In this document: positions 19,815 through 21,178 of the stretch, piece after piece | How the letters are laid out: each line of letters begins with the position of its first letter | Position numbering within the stretch: position 1 is the first letter of the stretch | NCBI GenBank assembly: GCA_024741835.1 | Contig: JAENRP010000313.1 | Coordinates: 30,716-51,893 of the forward strand | Reading direction: 5' to 3' | DNA from: Diplocarpon mali | Taxonomy: Eukaryota; Ascomycota; Leotiomycetes; Helotiales; Drepanopezizaceae | DNA: 21,178 nucleotides | Notes under the pieces: generated by a model | Database searches by the model: none | Told to the model about the DNA's origin: nothing | What the model saw: the letters and a program-made list of their open reading frames with translations, nothing else | Translations under genes and position numbers: made by a program

Positions 19815-21178
19815 ATGGTAATAGCTTCCGATTCTGATCGAAATACTAGACCTAGAGACCTTTAACTCTTTCAAAAGAACTAGTAATAATGGTTCGATAA
19901 TTTAAAGCTTTACTTTAAGAGCAAAGGTATCGAAATAGCGATTTAAAAGACACTTATTAAATACGCGAGAATAGCCCTTTATACTCCTTCTATTGATTTA
20001 TCTACTTCTACTTTAATAGCTAATATAACTGCTAAGGATTTGCTAAATATATTAAATAAGCTTAGCTTAAGAGCTTTAGTAGATAATAACTAAGAATCCT
20101 AAAGGTAGATTTTAAATATAGAAAAGGAGAAAGAGTATAGGCTGGCCTTAGTTAAATGTAAGCTTAAGATTAATAGAGGTTTAAGTAATAAAGACTAAGA
20201 TTTTATTTGAGTTTATAATAATGCGAAGATAAGATAGGATACTTTAAAGGTAAAATACTCTTATATAACTGCCTTTAATACTTAATATCTATTATAGTAG
20301 ATCACTTTATTTTAATATAAAAAAGATAAAGATAGTAAGGATATAGATATAAATATAGACTTTACTTAATTTATACTATATAAAGTAAAGAGGAAAGTAA
20401 GAGCCGCAGATCTTAGGATAGCTATAACTTTTAAGAAAACTCAGCTTTTTAGTTTCTTACTTAATAGCCTCTCTCTTAAGTTTGCTATTGCGAAATAATC
20501 TCTTCTTATTTAACCTAACCTTAAGATTTATAAGAAGATCGACCTCCTTTGAACTATTAAGTAAGACCTTAAAGGACGCTCTAAATCGGCAAATGCTGTA
20601 TTATAAGGTAATAATAAGCCTAAGAAGAGAAAGGAGCGTAAAACGAGCCCTTAAGCTTATTAGGGATACTACTTTTATAATAGTACTTATAATATTACTA
20701 ATTATAAAGTTAGAAGGCAATTGATTAATATAGTCGCTAGCTTTAATATTAAGAAGTAATTAAAGCAGAAGTTAAAAAGTAAATTATCTTTATCTTACTA
20801 AAGGCTGCAATTACTAAGGAAAGGCAAAGGAAAAGGCTATTTAGCTAGAACTTTAGCAAATACCTTTAATAATAATAGTAGGTTATTTAAACTTAAATCT
20901 ACTTCTAATAATTCAAATAATAATTATAATAAAGATGCTTACGTTTTAAAAGCCGATCTTTATAAGATCCTTAAATCTAATTAGTATAGTAATACTAGTT
21001 ATATAGTATATATAATTAATAAACCCTACTTATTTAAAGGCCCGCTTATTAAAATAAAAAGGCGCTCTATTAAGGTTAATAGTAGAAGGTTGTATATAGA
21101 CTTAATAGGTATAGTAGAGATAAATATCGCTAGCGTTTCTTTCCTTTTATAAAATATTCTCCTTATACTTAGCTTAAG
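19815..21178 (+). pseudogene. gag-protease relic of element B (Copia-like), RIP-inactivated, cut by window end
   Basis: From ATG 19815 one reading frame runs to the window end without an indel but with many TAA/TAG (and one TGA) codons. Early residues WFDNLKLYFKSKGIE suit a retrotransposon gag. A Lys/Arg-rich patch (about 20616-20645) precedes a tyrosine-spaced GYYFYNSTYNITNY (20664-20705). With Tyr standing for mutated Cys/His this resembles a zinc knuckle, though with CX2CX3HX4C spacing rather than X4. At 20982-20999 stop-YSNTS corresponds to the W..D(S/T)G protease site: the catalytic Asp and the Gly read Asn and Ser, both G-to-A changes. KPYLFKGPL and IKVNSRRLY follow. It is non-functional; integrase and reverse transcriptase would lie outside the window. 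Confidence 0.82.

Larger units (their letters stand above)
16040..21178. mobile_element. Nested, RIP-degraded LTR retrotransposon block
   Basis: Composition falls abruptly to AT- and TpA-rich, with CpA and TpG almost absent over long stretches while C before T, C or G survives. This is the RIP signature. The block holds at least two LTR elements in opposite orientation (A on -, B on +), four copies or fragments of one 518-bp LTR family, one 244-bp LTR and two stop-riddled coding relics. It continues beyond the right end of the window. Confidence 0.93.

Noticed and set aside
20482..20724. 80-codon open frame on the + strand
   Set aside because: It lies in a different frame from the gag-protease relic that covers the same bases; it is a shadow of AT-rich sequence.
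1..21178. CRISPR array, prokaryotic operon, toxin-antitoxin or biosynthetic cluster
   Set aside because: No regular repeat-spacer array exists. The genes are intron-containing eukaryotic genes, and no enzyme genes of a secondary-metabolite cluster were seen.

Overview
The window looks like nuclear DNA of a filamentous ascomycete (Pezizomycotina; a Sordariomycete is my guess, not proven). Three things support this. The two clear genes encode fungal-type proteins, an Opy2-like membrane anchor and an ApsA/Num1-like cortical PH-domain protein. Their introns are short (46-53 nt) with GT..AG ends. The right quarter is a block of LTR retrotransposons with the C-to-T/G-to-A decay typical of repeat-induced point mutation (RIP).

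Layout. Positions 1-3881 hold no gene I can defend: simple repeats, pyrimidine-rich tracts and what is probably the promoter and long leader of OPY2, including a 17-codon upstream ORF. OPY2 lies on the + strand (3882-5134, one intron). A 1.2 kb gene-free spacer separates it from the convergent apsA/NUM1-like gene on the - strand (10604-6326, two introns, 1393 aa predicted). Positions 10605-16030 contain no confident protein gene. They hold one weak small ORF (11204-11512, -), a GC-rich segment full of inverted repeats (about 12005-12480) that may be a structured RNA of unknown family, and a 2.3 kb stretch about four-fold enriched in the palindrome GTAC (13741-16010).

From about 16.05-16.2 kb to the end the DNA turns abruptly AT- and TpA-rich. 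It is a nest of decayed LTR elements. Element A is a Ty1/Copia element on the - strand: its pol C-terminus and RNase H lie at 18486-19220, with polypurine tract and 3' LTR at 17489-17747. Element B is a + strand element with a 518-bp LTR (19221-19738) followed by an in-frame but stop-riddled gag-protease (19815 to the window end). A second B LTR (16972-17488) and two inverted B-LTR fragments are also present. The order of interruptions suggests an old B LTR, then insertion of A into its end, then insertion of a B element into A.

OPY2 (osmostress/filamentation MAPK signalling at the plasma membrane) and apsA/NUM1 (cortical anchoring of dynein, nuclei and mitochondria) both act at the cell cortex, but nothing in the sequence suggests a joint pathway. 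I found no evidence for a new multi-gene system. The most useful leads are the array of xQT motifs in the ApsA-like protein, the structured GC-rich segment, the GTAC-rich block, and the weakly mutated LTR inside heavily mutated DNA.
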